A stretch of 64,000 nt of DNA from Rhabditoides inermis. Its lineage: Eukaryota; Nematoda; Chromadorea; Rhabditida; Rhabditidae. Location of the stretch: assembly GCA_963966185.1 (NCBI GenBank), contig CAWZYM010000395.1, positions 496,001-560,000 on the forward strand. The letters run 5' to 3'. A program made the position numbers and the translations under genes. Below, in pieces: positions 1 through 11,291 of the stretch (positions are counted from its first letter, which is position 1; each line of letters opens with the position of its first letter). The notes under the pieces are model-generated. The model was not told the DNA's origin, ran no database searches, and saw only the letters and a program-made list of their open reading frames with translations.

Positions 1-2779
1 CAGGGGAGCCGTGCCCTGCAATCCAATCGACTATGTCACCATCGCAAGAAAGTCATCCCACCATTCCGCTAACATTCCATTTCATCCACAGATTATCCCC
101 TATAATCAGGCGGAACCCATTCATCATTCTCTCTCGAAGCCATGTGAGCATGACGCTCACTCTGCTCCCTGTTCATCGCCTCTTTCTTGTCATCGAAATG
201 ACTCGTACTCGTCTGATTTCTTTAATCGGGAACACTCTCGAGTCACCATTCTCATCCCACCCTGTAGTCACTGTCTGCCGGTCACGTGCCCGTCTCCCTC
301 CTCTCCCACTCACATAGGTGTGCACCTCGCTCCACTTGAGCGTGTCAAAGTCGAATGCGTACGTCTCCTGCGAGAATCTCTGCAGCTCTTCCTCGAATCC
401 TCCAAACAGGTACATCTTGTTTCCGACGACGACGGCAGAGTGTCCGTCCCTGGCGGGCGGCACGCGCCCCGTCGCCTGCACCAGACACCATCGGCGAGTC
501 GCTGGAACACTTGCCGTCAGCCACAGCCCCCTTCCCTCCCCTCCCTCCCCTTCCCTCCATTCCACTTACTTCTCCCCTCTCCCTCTCCCCGGCAGTTCCT
601 CTCTCTAATGCAATCAAAGAATGCGCATTCCACAGTAATCTCCATTACCCGCACCCCCCCCCCCCGTTCGTCACTCATTTGTTTGTCCCATCCACTCATT
701 TACTTTTTGCGAAGGAAAGTGATGGGAATACCGCACACACTCTTCCTCTAGAGAGAATCCGCACAAACATTTGCCTCGCTAACGAGATAACAAAACTAAA
801 CTTTGACAAAACATGGGATGTGGATGTGAAGTGAAAGAGACATAGATCAATACAACATACACATGTCTTTCCCAACCCTTCCTTCAAATCCAGCACAATC
901 ATCTTCCGCAGACCGCCCACCCAAAAAAGGATACTCAAACTTCCACCAACCTTGACACAATCACAACCCTTAAACTACTTGATTCAATTGACCTCCATTC
1001 CTACTGAAAACGGACCGAGCGAGCGAAAGGGAGAGAAAAGTGGCAAGGCGCACGCAATGATTAGACAAAAAGGAGACGGGACAGAGAAAACGCGTCAATG
1101 GAAACACATGTGAGCGGTGAGCGCAGAAGACCACTCGGTCACTAATCCAGGCAACCGGGTCACACACAGCAAAGAACTAAGAGACTGCGTACCTGGGTCG
1201 AATTCATGAAGTGCCGAGCTGGCTCCAAACTCGTCGTTGCGTCCTCCCCACAGATAGGCCTTGCCGCCGTACGCACAAACAGTGTGGCCGTAGCGCTGGT
1301 AGGGCACCTGCAAGAGTGGGGATAGGCGAGGGGCAGGGACAGGGCAGGCTCGTGGAGACATACGGAGGATCGTCGTCGCGAGTTGTAGTGCATGTCGTCG
1401 TCGGCCTCGCTCTCCTCCTCCCCCTCCTCATCGTCCACCTCCATCACATCGCTGTACTCCACACCCTTCTTCTCCTTTTTCTCATTCACTGCATAGATCG
1501 CCTGCCACCGGTACGTTACTGAAAACGCTTCATTACTTCGCCAAATCCAAACTTTCGCTTTCGCAATCATGATTCATGTTGCATCACGTGGGCATCTCGC
1601 ATCTTCCGGCTTGCTTGTCGCGCATCCATCACCCGTCACCCCTGTCCGAACCCCATCATCCCTTCTCTGTCTCTCTCTCCTTCCACTTCCCCTTCGCTTT
1701 CACTTTCCATCCATCCCATCATCCCACTGTTCTCGATTGCCTTTTTTGCCTGTCGTCCGCCGGCGCGCGATCGTATCTCGAACCGCGCAAAACCGAAATG
1801 TCAATGGCATGTTCTTCCCCTTGGGGTAAACTGGTGAACAGGTCGATTGTCTCGTGATCGGGGCTTCTAGTGCCATCTGTCGCCGCCCGCGCCCTTCCTC
1901 CTCTCTCCCCTCCACCGTATCTCTCTTCTCTCCTCGCACCCCCGAGATAGCATCTACCAGTCGCTGCTGTGTTGTGAAAGCGAGACATGGGCAGAAAGAG
2001 AGTGAGTGGAAGAGAGAGAGAGTGAGTGAGAGTGAGAGTTGATCGAATCGTTTCGCACTTGTATTTCGTCCCTCTCTCACCACTAAACACTGCTCTCTGA
2101 CCGGATCGTTCGAGGAATAGTACAATGATTCGACCAAGAACATCGCGGTTCTAGCAAGAAGAGCCAAAGCCGCGGTGGCAGCGACGGGAGGAGAGAGAGT
2201 AGATAGAATGGAAAGGGAAACCCGATCCATCAAAGGGTGGCACGGTCACATGTGACATTCTAACAATACACTGTCGAGTCGAGCCGAGATGCGACTCGAT
2301 ACACCAAAGAACCCATCTTTCACCACATTCACATCACTCTCTCGCCTCTCTGACGCATGATCTACTGCCTGTTGATCATCCATCCCCTCACCAACAATGC
2401 ACCAGCTGTTGTTGTTTACAGCCGGCTGCCAGGTGAAGCGCAATTCATTTTGCAAAAAGAACATCCCGCACACCCCGCATGAAAACATAACACATTTAAG
2501 CAGAAAATAGCAAATAAATATAATAGCAAATACTGACTCGTGTTGAGAGCGTGAATGTCGATGGGTTGATCGGGGTCGAGCGTCTCACCGCTGCAGTAGC
2601 CGCCAAAAGAGTACACCTGAAACACATACACTTCAACAACATCAATACTACAAACACGAGACACGATACTACGAAACACAGAAAAGTGTGAATGAACGAG
2701 GTGGCACCTTGTTGTCGATGGCGACGGCTGCGTGGTTGACCCTTCGAGGGCCGCCCTCGAGCTGCACCGTCCACTGCAT
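1..2779 (-). CDS. KLHDC3: KLHDC3-type kelch-repeat protein, 3' part missing at window edge
   Basis: Kelch beta-propeller protein; the KLHDC3 family acts as a substrate receptor for CUL2 E3 ligases (family knowledge). Exons read on the minus strand: 2708-2779, 2538-2616, 1364-1518, 1193-1307, 314-501 and 1-15, the last running off the window. All junctions are GT-AG and keep frame. The protein starts MQWTVQLEGGPRRVNHAAVA, closely matching the vertebrate KLHDC3 N-terminus, followed by kelch strands such as VYSFGGYCSGE, RYGHTVCAYGGKAYLWGGRN and ARDGHSAVVVGNKMYLFGG. The ATG lies two bases after a TTGCAG acceptor, so trans-splicing or a 5' UTR intron is likely. Odd feature: residues about 56-102 carry an acidic, Lys/Glu/Asp-rich insertion where vertebrate KLHDC3 has a short loop. 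Only about 208 residues are present here. Confidence 0.88.
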
Positions 2780-3052
2780 ACCTGCAACACAACATCCATT
2801 TACCACAACCACCAACAATGCCACAATCAATAATACAATGCCAATCACGCGCCGACAGCGACACACATGGGCGCAGCGCTATGTGCACATATTACATAAC
2901 GGGGGTTCGACGCGAGGCGAGGCGAAACGAGGCCAGCCCGCCACTCCTGCTCACAACAATGCCAATACCACGCGACCATGAAACGGAGCGCGCGCAAAAC
3001 GTGCAGAGTGCGGGAATACTCGGACACAACACGACGCGAGAATTTCTATTCG

Positions 3053-3230
3053 GGTATCCTGTAAAGTTCGACACTTCGACAGTTCGACAGTTCGACATTT
3101 AAAGTTCGACAGTTCGACATGTCGAACTTTTAAAATTCGACATGTCGAACTTTCTCAGATTTCGAATTCCGGCCATATGTTCGTTGCGCGCCGGGGCCTG
3201 TATTTTTGTTCGGGGGTACGATTCACAGTT
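3053..3230 (+). repeat. Left terminal inverted repeat of the MULE-like element
   Basis: This arm pairs with 3813-3988. The outer part is perfect; the inner part, from about 3170, has scattered mismatches and a small indel. Confidence 0.85.
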
Positions 3231-3812
3231 TTGAAATCTTTTTAGGATGTGACCGATTTGAAATCAGATTTTAATTTTAGATAAGTATTCCATATCAATT
3301 CAATAAATGAAGTTCTCGACATCAAAATTACAACTAAAACTTAACTTCATTTGATTATGCCAAGAAGTTTTCTAACTGATTAGAATATCATAATAATATG
3401 ACGTGGATGGTATGAAACTGGTCGGTTCAAATCAATACACAATCAGCATGAAATGCTCTCATCTCCGTATCCAAGTTCTATGGGTATGAGTTGTCAATTT
3501 TGGTTTCAGCTGGTGGGAGCGGAGAGGAGAGGCTACGTTTTAGGCTTCCCTGGTTGAATGATCATGATTGATTTGAAGTTATTGGCATTCAAATGTATGT
3601 TATTGTTTCCACGGTAACTACATTATCTTCATCTTCATTTGCACGTCGCTCGTCTCACCATCGGTCTCCCCTTATTTCGGAATGCAGAACAACTCGCTCA
3701 GATTACTGTTACGACCACCTGGTTCAATTATATGAACAATTGTCTATTATAAGTAAGATAAATTATTTGTAAAAACGAGCGAAACATCCGAATAATGATG
3801 TCATGGTCCCAG

Positions 3813-3988
3813 AACAGTGAATCGCACCCCCGAACAAAAATACGGGCCCCAGCGCGCAGCGAACATGACCGGAATTCGAAATCTGAGAAAGTTCGACATG
3901 TCGAATTTTAAAAGTTCGACATGTCGAACTGTCGAACTTTAAATGTCGAACTGTCGAACTGTCGAAGTGTCGAACTTTACAGGATACC
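3813..3988 (-). repeat. Right terminal inverted repeat of the MULE-like element
   Basis: Reverse complement of 3053-3230, ending in CAGGATACC next to the right copy of the 9-bp target duplication. Confidence 0.85.
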
Positions 3989-3997
3989 TTCTATTCG

Positions 3998-6900
3998 AAA
4001 ACATGTTCAAAACATTCAAATTGCCACGTATTTTCACTTTCTCAAATCAGCTTGGCTTTCAGATCCGGAAATGGATCGAGAGGGAGAGGGAGAGGGAGAA
4101 AGTGAAAGTGAGTATGGCTGTGCGCAACAGGAATCCTCACTTACTGGTAGTAAGGCACAACTAGTAGTGGATGGGATCGGCCACAGTCACCGCCACAGCC
4201 GCAGCCACAACACCCCGCCCCTCGACTCACCGCGGGGGAGGAAAGTGAACAGACATGATTTATGAAACCCCAAGCCGGCAAAACATCTCAACAGATTATC
4301 CCCGGCAATGGGGATAGGCAATATGAAAGTGATATCACGCATGTATGTGCGGGGGGAGGGTGGCAGAGGAAGAGGCCGGTTCTCGACCGAGCGGGCGTCA
4401 ATCTCGACTCGTGAAGGAGAAAGAATGAACTGCCAGCGGGGGCAGGGGCAGCACGCGAACAAATCACACACGACCCCTACAACAACGAGCGCTGCGCATT
4501 ACAGCTAACCTTGACGAGATACCATCTCGCCTTTCACTACACTTCATTTTCCTTTCTCTCGTCTCAATCCCGCCTCTCGGGCAGGCAGTCAGGCGCGAGA
4601 CAAGAGAAAGCAAAAGCCGCGTTGCGCGTATCGCGCAGCGCATCTCGGCTCGCTAGCTGTGCCAGCCAGCCACCCTTCCTTTCACCATTCAGCTGCCGCG
4701 CCGCGCGGCAAGTGATTGCATTGCATGCAAACATGAGGATTGAGGAGAGACGGCAACCAGAGTGAAAGAGTGCACTCAGCCCGTGAGGAAGAGAGAGTAA
4801 ACAGCGAGTACGAGCCACGATCGAAGCCATACGCTGCTTACAGCTCACTCACTCACCACTAACTCTAACGCACTTTTCCTGCGTTTAACCGAACTCCACA
4901 CCCGGAAAAGAGTATCGAGAATGCGTTGGGTCGAGTCAATGGACTGTTCAACCAGATGGAAATCGCAAATCACCCAACGATCTATTCAAGTGCACTCTGT
5001 GACACGCTGTGAGAACTGAAAGAGGAGTTGCGTTGAGTTCGAAAGAGCAGGCGATGGGTTGAAGGTCGGACCGGATAGTGAGGCATAGGCATAGGGAGAA
5101 GAGCGACGTGGGTGGTCTCGTGACCTCTACTGCCAGGTAGGCCGTGCCGCGGGGCCGCCACACAGCCAGTTCTGCCATTCAGACAGAAAGAAACACTGCA
5201 GAATGACTCAACCAAAACCGGAATCTCGACTAGCTAACATGATTCGCGAATTTTCATACGACGCCCAACAATCATCAAACAGTCCAAGTAAGCGTCTTTC
5301 GCCGTGCGCATTACTCATGACGAAATCGAGTAGGGAAGTGAAGTGAGAAGAGGCGGGTCATCGCTGATACAGCAGCTGATCGATGTATCGATGCTATCAC
5401 ACGCACACATACTATCTCTTTCACCTCGTCCTCTCTGGCTCTCTGATAACAACGGCATGAGACGAGAGTCACGTTGGCGAGCGAGGGAGGCACGCGAAAA
5501 CAGCTGCTGCTCTGACGAGCGCAAGCCAGCTGATCGGAGAGGAGGAGAGACATGCGCAGACAGACAACAGCTGATCGCACAATCGGATCCGTGGCTCGCG
5601 TTATGGAAACACGGGGTTAGCAGATCGATAGAGGAGAGCGAGTGAGGACTAGAAGAGAACTCACAGCCCGGCATGCCATTCCCTGCCGTCTGCCCCGTCC
5701 CGCCGCAATCGGCCACCTCTATTCTAATTACTAGCAGTCCCACGAGCGAGCGAGAGAGGCGAGACATCAAGAGTGACACACAACACACGTTCGATACTAC
5801 ATAAAATGAAGTATATGATAAATCATATACTTGTGGATACATCATTCCGGAAGTTATAACCAAAAATTCTCTAAACCCACACAAACCCCCACTCATAGAA
5901 TGGATGAAATGGAAAGGTCAGAATGGAAAGGTCATGGTGAGTGCGAGTGATTGAAATGACCAAGAATTATCAAGAATGGTGCACATATCAAACGTCTGAA
6001 TGTTTGGACCACTATTACGAATGACTATCTTTAAAAATCACTTCCCCTGGAGAGGAGCTGTAGTGCACTTATCGTGATACGCCACAACCAAGTCCACACC
6101 AACACCATCATTCCACTGTAAATTGAGAGGTATTTGTAAAATAAGTTACACCACTATCTATATAAACAAGTTATCATGATTATCATGATCAAAGTACCTT
6201 CGCATCAAACTTCGGAAAGTTAATGGGAATAGAAATAATAACGATTCCACCAATGGTGCTTCTTCTGCATGTTCTCGAAAAGAGTTGACATGACAAAAAC
6301 AGAGCTAGGTGTAATGCACTGAACACAGCACATTACCTTCACCATCAGTGTAAGCATTTGGGCACGGGAGTCGCATGCGAAACCAGACAGCCGAAAATTG
6401 AAAGTGCATGATTTCAGAGAAGAACGAATCACACTTTAGAAACAAGAGGGAAGCTGGAAGTTGATATGTCAAACCGAATGAAATGTCAAACAGGGATAAT
6501 TTGATAAGTACGACAATAGCCAGAATAGTGAAAACATAAATGGGATACCGAGACCGCTACCAGACACAGACAACTCAAACTCGATAGTAAAAACGTGATG
6601 TTTGGAGGACATAGGGAGGAGAAAAGAGCAGAGAGAGATGGAGTATTGTGCCCTCTCTCCTATCTCGCAACCAGTTTAAATGCGGGAGGAAGCGGAGGAT
6701 GAAAGGTTAGTCATATCCGCTTCTGCCCAACTGAGAGACTAAGAGAGTATATCCGGCAGTGCGGATCAGCCCCGAGCACACCGCCGAGTTATATCCACGC
6801 ACGCGGCCTTGACACGGCTATCCGTGCTTCCCAAAACCAATCACCCGCTCTTGTCATCTCCCCATTATCCCTGTTCCGGCGCACATCCTTGCTCCGAAAT

Positions 6901-7359
6901 GAGCACGAATACGCAACACATGCTCCCAGATATTAAATCGTTTACACAACGAGTTAGTATGTCAATTAATCCGGCTATTTCCAATCAACTTTACTCATAA
7001 TGACTGCCTCAATGGATATAAAACAGTACAACTTGGTAAAGAGAGGTAACAAATGGAACAACACAACATTGCAACTGGGTCAAGAAAGATCGCAATATCG
7101 CAAATCGTAGACGATCTGACTTTCGGAAGCACAAGAAACACACAAAATGAAGGAAGGATAAATATGCTAGTGAGCTATCGTAAAGCTTGATATAAAATAT
7201 ATGAATAACATACAATGTGATACAGTAATGGAGGTGCGAGGGAAGAGCTATGACGAGGGGCGAGGCGGAAGTGAGTGACACCCGTGTGCAGCAACAACTA
7301 GTACCACTCGACTACTCTCAACACACTACACCTATGCGAGTTCCGGCCAGACGGTGCGC
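3998..7359. other. Intergenic, no gene recognised
   Basis: About 3.4 kb between the MITE and the 3' end of the CaaX gene. Open frames are short and lack paired splice sites or recognisable motifs. A stretch read on the minus strand from 5178 (MAELAVWRPRGTAYLAV) looks codon-like, but I could not connect it to further exons. The region includes the hairpin at 5809-5832 and the 3' flank of the minus-strand gene ending at 7360. Confidence 0.5.
5809..5832. repeat. Perfect 10-bp inverted repeat with TAAA loop
   Basis: AAGTATATGA, then TAAA, then TCATATACTT. It is an isolated AT-rich hairpin in intergenic DNA with no partner element seen. Confidence 0.6.
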
Positions 7360-10300
7360 TCACAGCACAGTGCAGCAGGGGAACGCCCTCCTGCGGGGGT
7401 TCGCCACACGCACTCTGCGGTCCCCGCACTCCTTGTCTCCCTTCTTGTTCTTCTTCTTCGTCTTGCTCTTCTCCTCTCCGCACTCCGACACTGTGGCAAT
7501 AGGTGCTTCCTGCACCACCCCGTCCACTCCAGCCTCCACGACGAGCGGAGTCAAAGGCAGCTCACACACCGGCGACAGCAGTTCAACGATCACCTTCTGC
7601 ACCTGCAACACATAATAATTTAGTAATTCCGATTCCGCCAATATAAGCGGTACTCACCTCGGGCTGAGTGCTAGTTTCCGGAACGAGCTTGTCCTCGGCA
7701 GGAGTGGAGGCAGGGACGGCAGCAGGCTGCTCCACCACAGTCACCACAGTGTCGCTCGACTCGGTCGCCGGCGACTTGGCAGCGGGCGGCACATCACACT
7801 CATCCACCTTCTCCACGCACATGGGCGTCAAATCCTCCATTACGATCCGAGCTGAACATATTTCTCTTTCTCATGTACTTTTTGTGGGGGAAAAATAGAT
7901 ACACACCAGTGCTCGTAACCATAACCGGCTCAGTCTCCTCCGCGGAAACATCAGGCACAGGCTCGACTTCACCAAGCTCCTTCTCCTGCTCGCTCTCCTC
8001 CTCTACTGCGCTCGGCTCAGGGGGAGTCACCAGAATCTCAACAGCAACTGCCGACTCCTTCTCTGGCTAAAACAGCAAGGTTACGATCCTACCAGTTAAA
8101 AAATCTGATTCACCTTGTTAGAGACGACGGGGGACGCGGGCTGGTGGTTGAGAGAAGAATGCTTGTCCCCCTCAGCCTCCTCCGACACGTCCACGGAGAC
8201 GGGAGAGCTGACGACTGGAGAAACAGGAGAGGACATCTCCTCCACCTTGCTCAGTTCCTCCATAACCTTCTCCACATTCTCATCGTCGAAAGTCTTCGGT
8301 TCGTCGTTCGTCAGCGTCACCACGGGCTCCTGAAAAAAAAACTGTAGTAGAGAAAACAACAAAATGAAGTGTTTATTTTCGGCACATACACAAAATACAA
8401 ACCTCCTTCACGGTGGCAACTTGCTGGATCTGCTCATCTTTCACCGATTCGACCTCGGCCAAATCCTTCTCAGCAGCAGGAATAGCCACCTCTTTCTCCT
8501 CCTTATTCTCTACGGCCTGCGCCGTCTGCTCCATCAACACATCAACGGATGCCTAAATTATATTATAAGTTATGCGTCATACACACCTAACAAAACACAT
8601 GAGTCTCACGGACCTCATTAGACTCCTTCTGCACATCCGTAATTTCGTCTTCTTGCTTCTCGTGCGCCACGACAGTCTCCATGCCACACGACAGTCTCGT
8701 CAGCGCCACGGCAGTCTCCAGCTCCTGAAAAAAGATTCAGTCTAGAAAGAAAAATATTTAAAAAAAAAAGTTATTAATAAAATACATATAAAATACAAAC
8801 CTTCTCAGTAACAGTCTGCTGAATTTCAGGGACGTGTGCCTACAATACATGATAAAAGTTAAATTTAAAAAGCAAAACAAAAACAGGCGCGTCTCACAGG
8901 CTTCTCTTCCAGCACATTCATCTTCTCGTCTCCTTTCTCCTTATCCTCGGTCACCGCTATGGTCTCGTCGGCAATGGGGGTCGCAGTGGCATTGGTACGG
9001 TCGAAATCGGGCGTCTGAAAACATCGATATGAAATGAGACACACCGAAAATTCATACAAAGACGAAGACCAACCGTAGGTGTCTGTACGGCAGACACAAA
9101 GTCGGTGGTGAGAGGAGAGGAGGCGGCTGCCGAGAGGGGGCTGCCCACAGCAGACCTGTACGCGCTAGAGGGAGTGAACACACTCTGAAACCATGTCGTA
9201 TATGATAAGTAACACGAAAAAGAAGTTGAGTGGATTCACCTCAGTGCGCTCCACATTTCCCAGATTAATCTCTGCACCAAGCTCGTTATTCGTGAACGCG
9301 AACTCGGCAGATGCTTCCTAGAATTATAATACTCAAATAACCACATCCTTGCTCTTGGTCCACTAACCGTCTCAAGCTCGCTGCTGTCGGAAGAAGTTGT
9401 TGTGTCGTTGTTGCAAATACTCTGGATAAAAAAAACAATAATAACTGTATTCAGCTAGCACTACCGTGTTGAGGTAACGGTTGAAGTCTCCAGCGTCTCC
9501 GGATCCGTTGTGGTCTACCTTCGCGGGACTAGCGAACACTGAATGAATACGATATAAACCAATGCACCGTTGTATTCCCAACCTGCATCATCACCCCGTC
9601 TGGCAAGGATGGTCCTAGATGAGGAACGAGTCTCGGTGGCGGTGATTCCTGGGGTTCCGTTGGGAGGGGGAGTGGGAGAGGCGCGGTAGTTGTTGAGGAC
9701 AGCTTTGACACCGTTGAGAGCCTCGGCAACAAGGTCCTCCTTGAGCGGGCTGGTAGTTGCGGGCGAGCGAGAGGGGCTCTGTGCATTCAGACGCACGATG
9801 TTGCACTTCGAATCGCACGAGAGCAGGTACGACAGATTAGACTTGAGCAGCTCGTTCCTGAACAACAACACGTGTAATATGTAGTTTTTTTACAAGTGAA
9901 CTATTGAAATCAAGTCCAAGAGCGTCACAATTTCGAGTGCTCTCGACCCTCGACGCTGCGAGAGAAATTGCGCGAGATCGCGAGAAGCAGAATGTAGACT
10001 ACAGAAATTAAGATCTAGATCACGCAACTCAAAATAATTCATATTCAAATGCACGATCTCATTGGACAGATTAAACCAAATATAAGAACACGCTAACAGC
10101 AAATGCAACACGACAGACAGTATTTTCTATTGATGAACTATTGACTCACTTGCTCACACCCTTGGTGCCACAAATGAGGTTGAGCTCCTCGCCGTTCAGA
10201 TTCCTGCTCGTTTCCTTCTTGTACAAACTGCGAACGTCCGACCAGTTCACGTCTCCGTCGCGGGACTGCTTCGTGAGTTTGCGCAGCGAGAGGAACAGAC

Positions 10301-11275
10301 AGCGCATTCCATCCTGAAAAAAATTTAGACTTCGTGAAGTTTAAAAGAGTAGCTTTACCTTTGTGGGGACAAAGTGGTGTTTGTTGGCAGCTTCCGGCGA
10401 CGAAGGCGAAGCAGGTAGGGTCATGGCTCGCTGCTGTTGCTGGTTATGGTGCAGCTTGCGGTGGCTGCGATTCTTACGCAGAGACAGAGTACCCGGCCGG
10501 AGCGTGTACCTGCAAGAAACTATTCATTAAAGAACAAAAATGAAACGATTAGATACAAAATATCATTGTGATATGTTAAAGTAACCCTTGAATAAACATC
10601 TTAACTTTCATAACACTATGAAAGTACATATAACAAAAGTCAAGAGAGTGAACACCGGGAGCGTAATAATCCATTGTGAAAGAGGTGGAGGGATTAGTGA
10701 TGGTCGCGTTGTTGCACATTTGCTCCCCCGCACTCGCGCACGCCACAGTACAAACAAGCGGCTCTCGTCGCACTCTTGGCCAAGAATGATAATGAGGCAG
10801 CGCCGCCCACCACTTCAGCTCATCATGAAGAACAGTTATTGCTCACGCGGCCGCACACATTCACATCGAACATGAACTCCTTGATCAAACTTCATCGCGC
10901 GCGCGCCAACCCCTCGACAATAGGCTTCAGCATCAGTGGGTTAGAGATCAAACTTGATCTATAAGAACGCGGACAGATATCATTCATCACACACTTTAAA
11001 AACTCACTTTGGCAGAGCGTTCTCGTCTCCGTGATTGTTGACGGGCATGAATTCGCGTGAGCACTTCTCCTCCAGGAACTTTTTGAACTGCGCAAGCGTC
11101 AGATTGTACTTCTCCTACAATAGGTGGTCAGATGGGTTAGTTGAACAACTCCCACCTCAGCATCGTTCTGTACACATGCAACAAACAGTTCGGCGGCTGG
11201 TAGAGGTTCGCGGCGTGCCCTCATATAGTTGTAGATGTCGCTCTTGAGGTTGTCCTCATACATGATCGATAGCAT
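7360..11275 (-). CDS. Acidic 787-aa protein with LOTUS-like N-terminal regions and C-terminal CaaX box
   Basis: Seventeen exons, all in frame: 11156-11275, 11008-11114, 10359-10509, 10150-10313, 9583-9857, 9465-9538, 9368-9421, 9240-9317, 9074-9184, 8898-9014, 8801-8839, 8614-8724, 8403-8552, 8114-8329, 7907-8066, 7658-7851 and 7360-7602. Residues about 5-65 and 127-190 are predicted helical. The second (SDVRSLYKKETSRNLNGEEL through LLSCDSKCNIVRL) resembles a LOTUS/OST-HTH fold. Residues 190-700 are disordered, Ser/Thr/Glu/Val-rich and cut into many small exons of similar phase. The tail is Lys/Arg-rich and ends RRRAFPCCTVL: C784-T-V-L fits a CaaX prenylation box, with Leu favouring geranylgeranylation and an adjacent Cys available for palmitoylation. 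Two LOTUS-like regions plus a long disordered tail recall the C. elegans MIP-1/EGGD-1 germ-granule proteins, but this assignment is tentative. The gene model is strong; the function is not. Confidence 0.72.
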
Positions 11276-11281
11276 CGTTCG

Positions 11282-11291
11282 TCTAAAAACA
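11282..11291 (-). promoter_or_regulatory. Candidate trans-splice acceptor
   Basis: On the minus strand a T-rich stretch ends in TTTTTAG at 11283, seven bases before the ATG at 11275. No in-frame upstream exon was found, so spliced-leader addition is the simplest reading. Confidence 0.4.

Larger units (their letters stand above)
3053..3988. mobile_element. Non-autonomous MULE-like MITE with long TIRs and 9-bp TSD
   Basis: The 936-bp element is bounded by the direct repeat TTCTATTCG (3044-3052 and 3989-3997). Its ends are inverted repeats starting GGTATCCTGTAAAG. The first 110 or so bases of the two arms are identical and similarity continues to about 178 bp. Each arm holds an array of TTCGACA/GTTCGAC units and two copies, one slightly altered, of the palindrome TTCGACATGTCGAA. 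The 580-bp core is AT-rich and has no open frame of note, so the element is non-autonomous. Long TIRs with a 9-bp duplication fit the Mutator superfamily (established pattern). It sits 274 bp upstream of the kelch gene start. Confidence 0.85.

Noticed and set aside
4948..5215. Possible first exon MAELAVWRPRGTAYLAV on the minus strand
   Set aside because: No in-frame continuation with a good donor and acceptor could be found.
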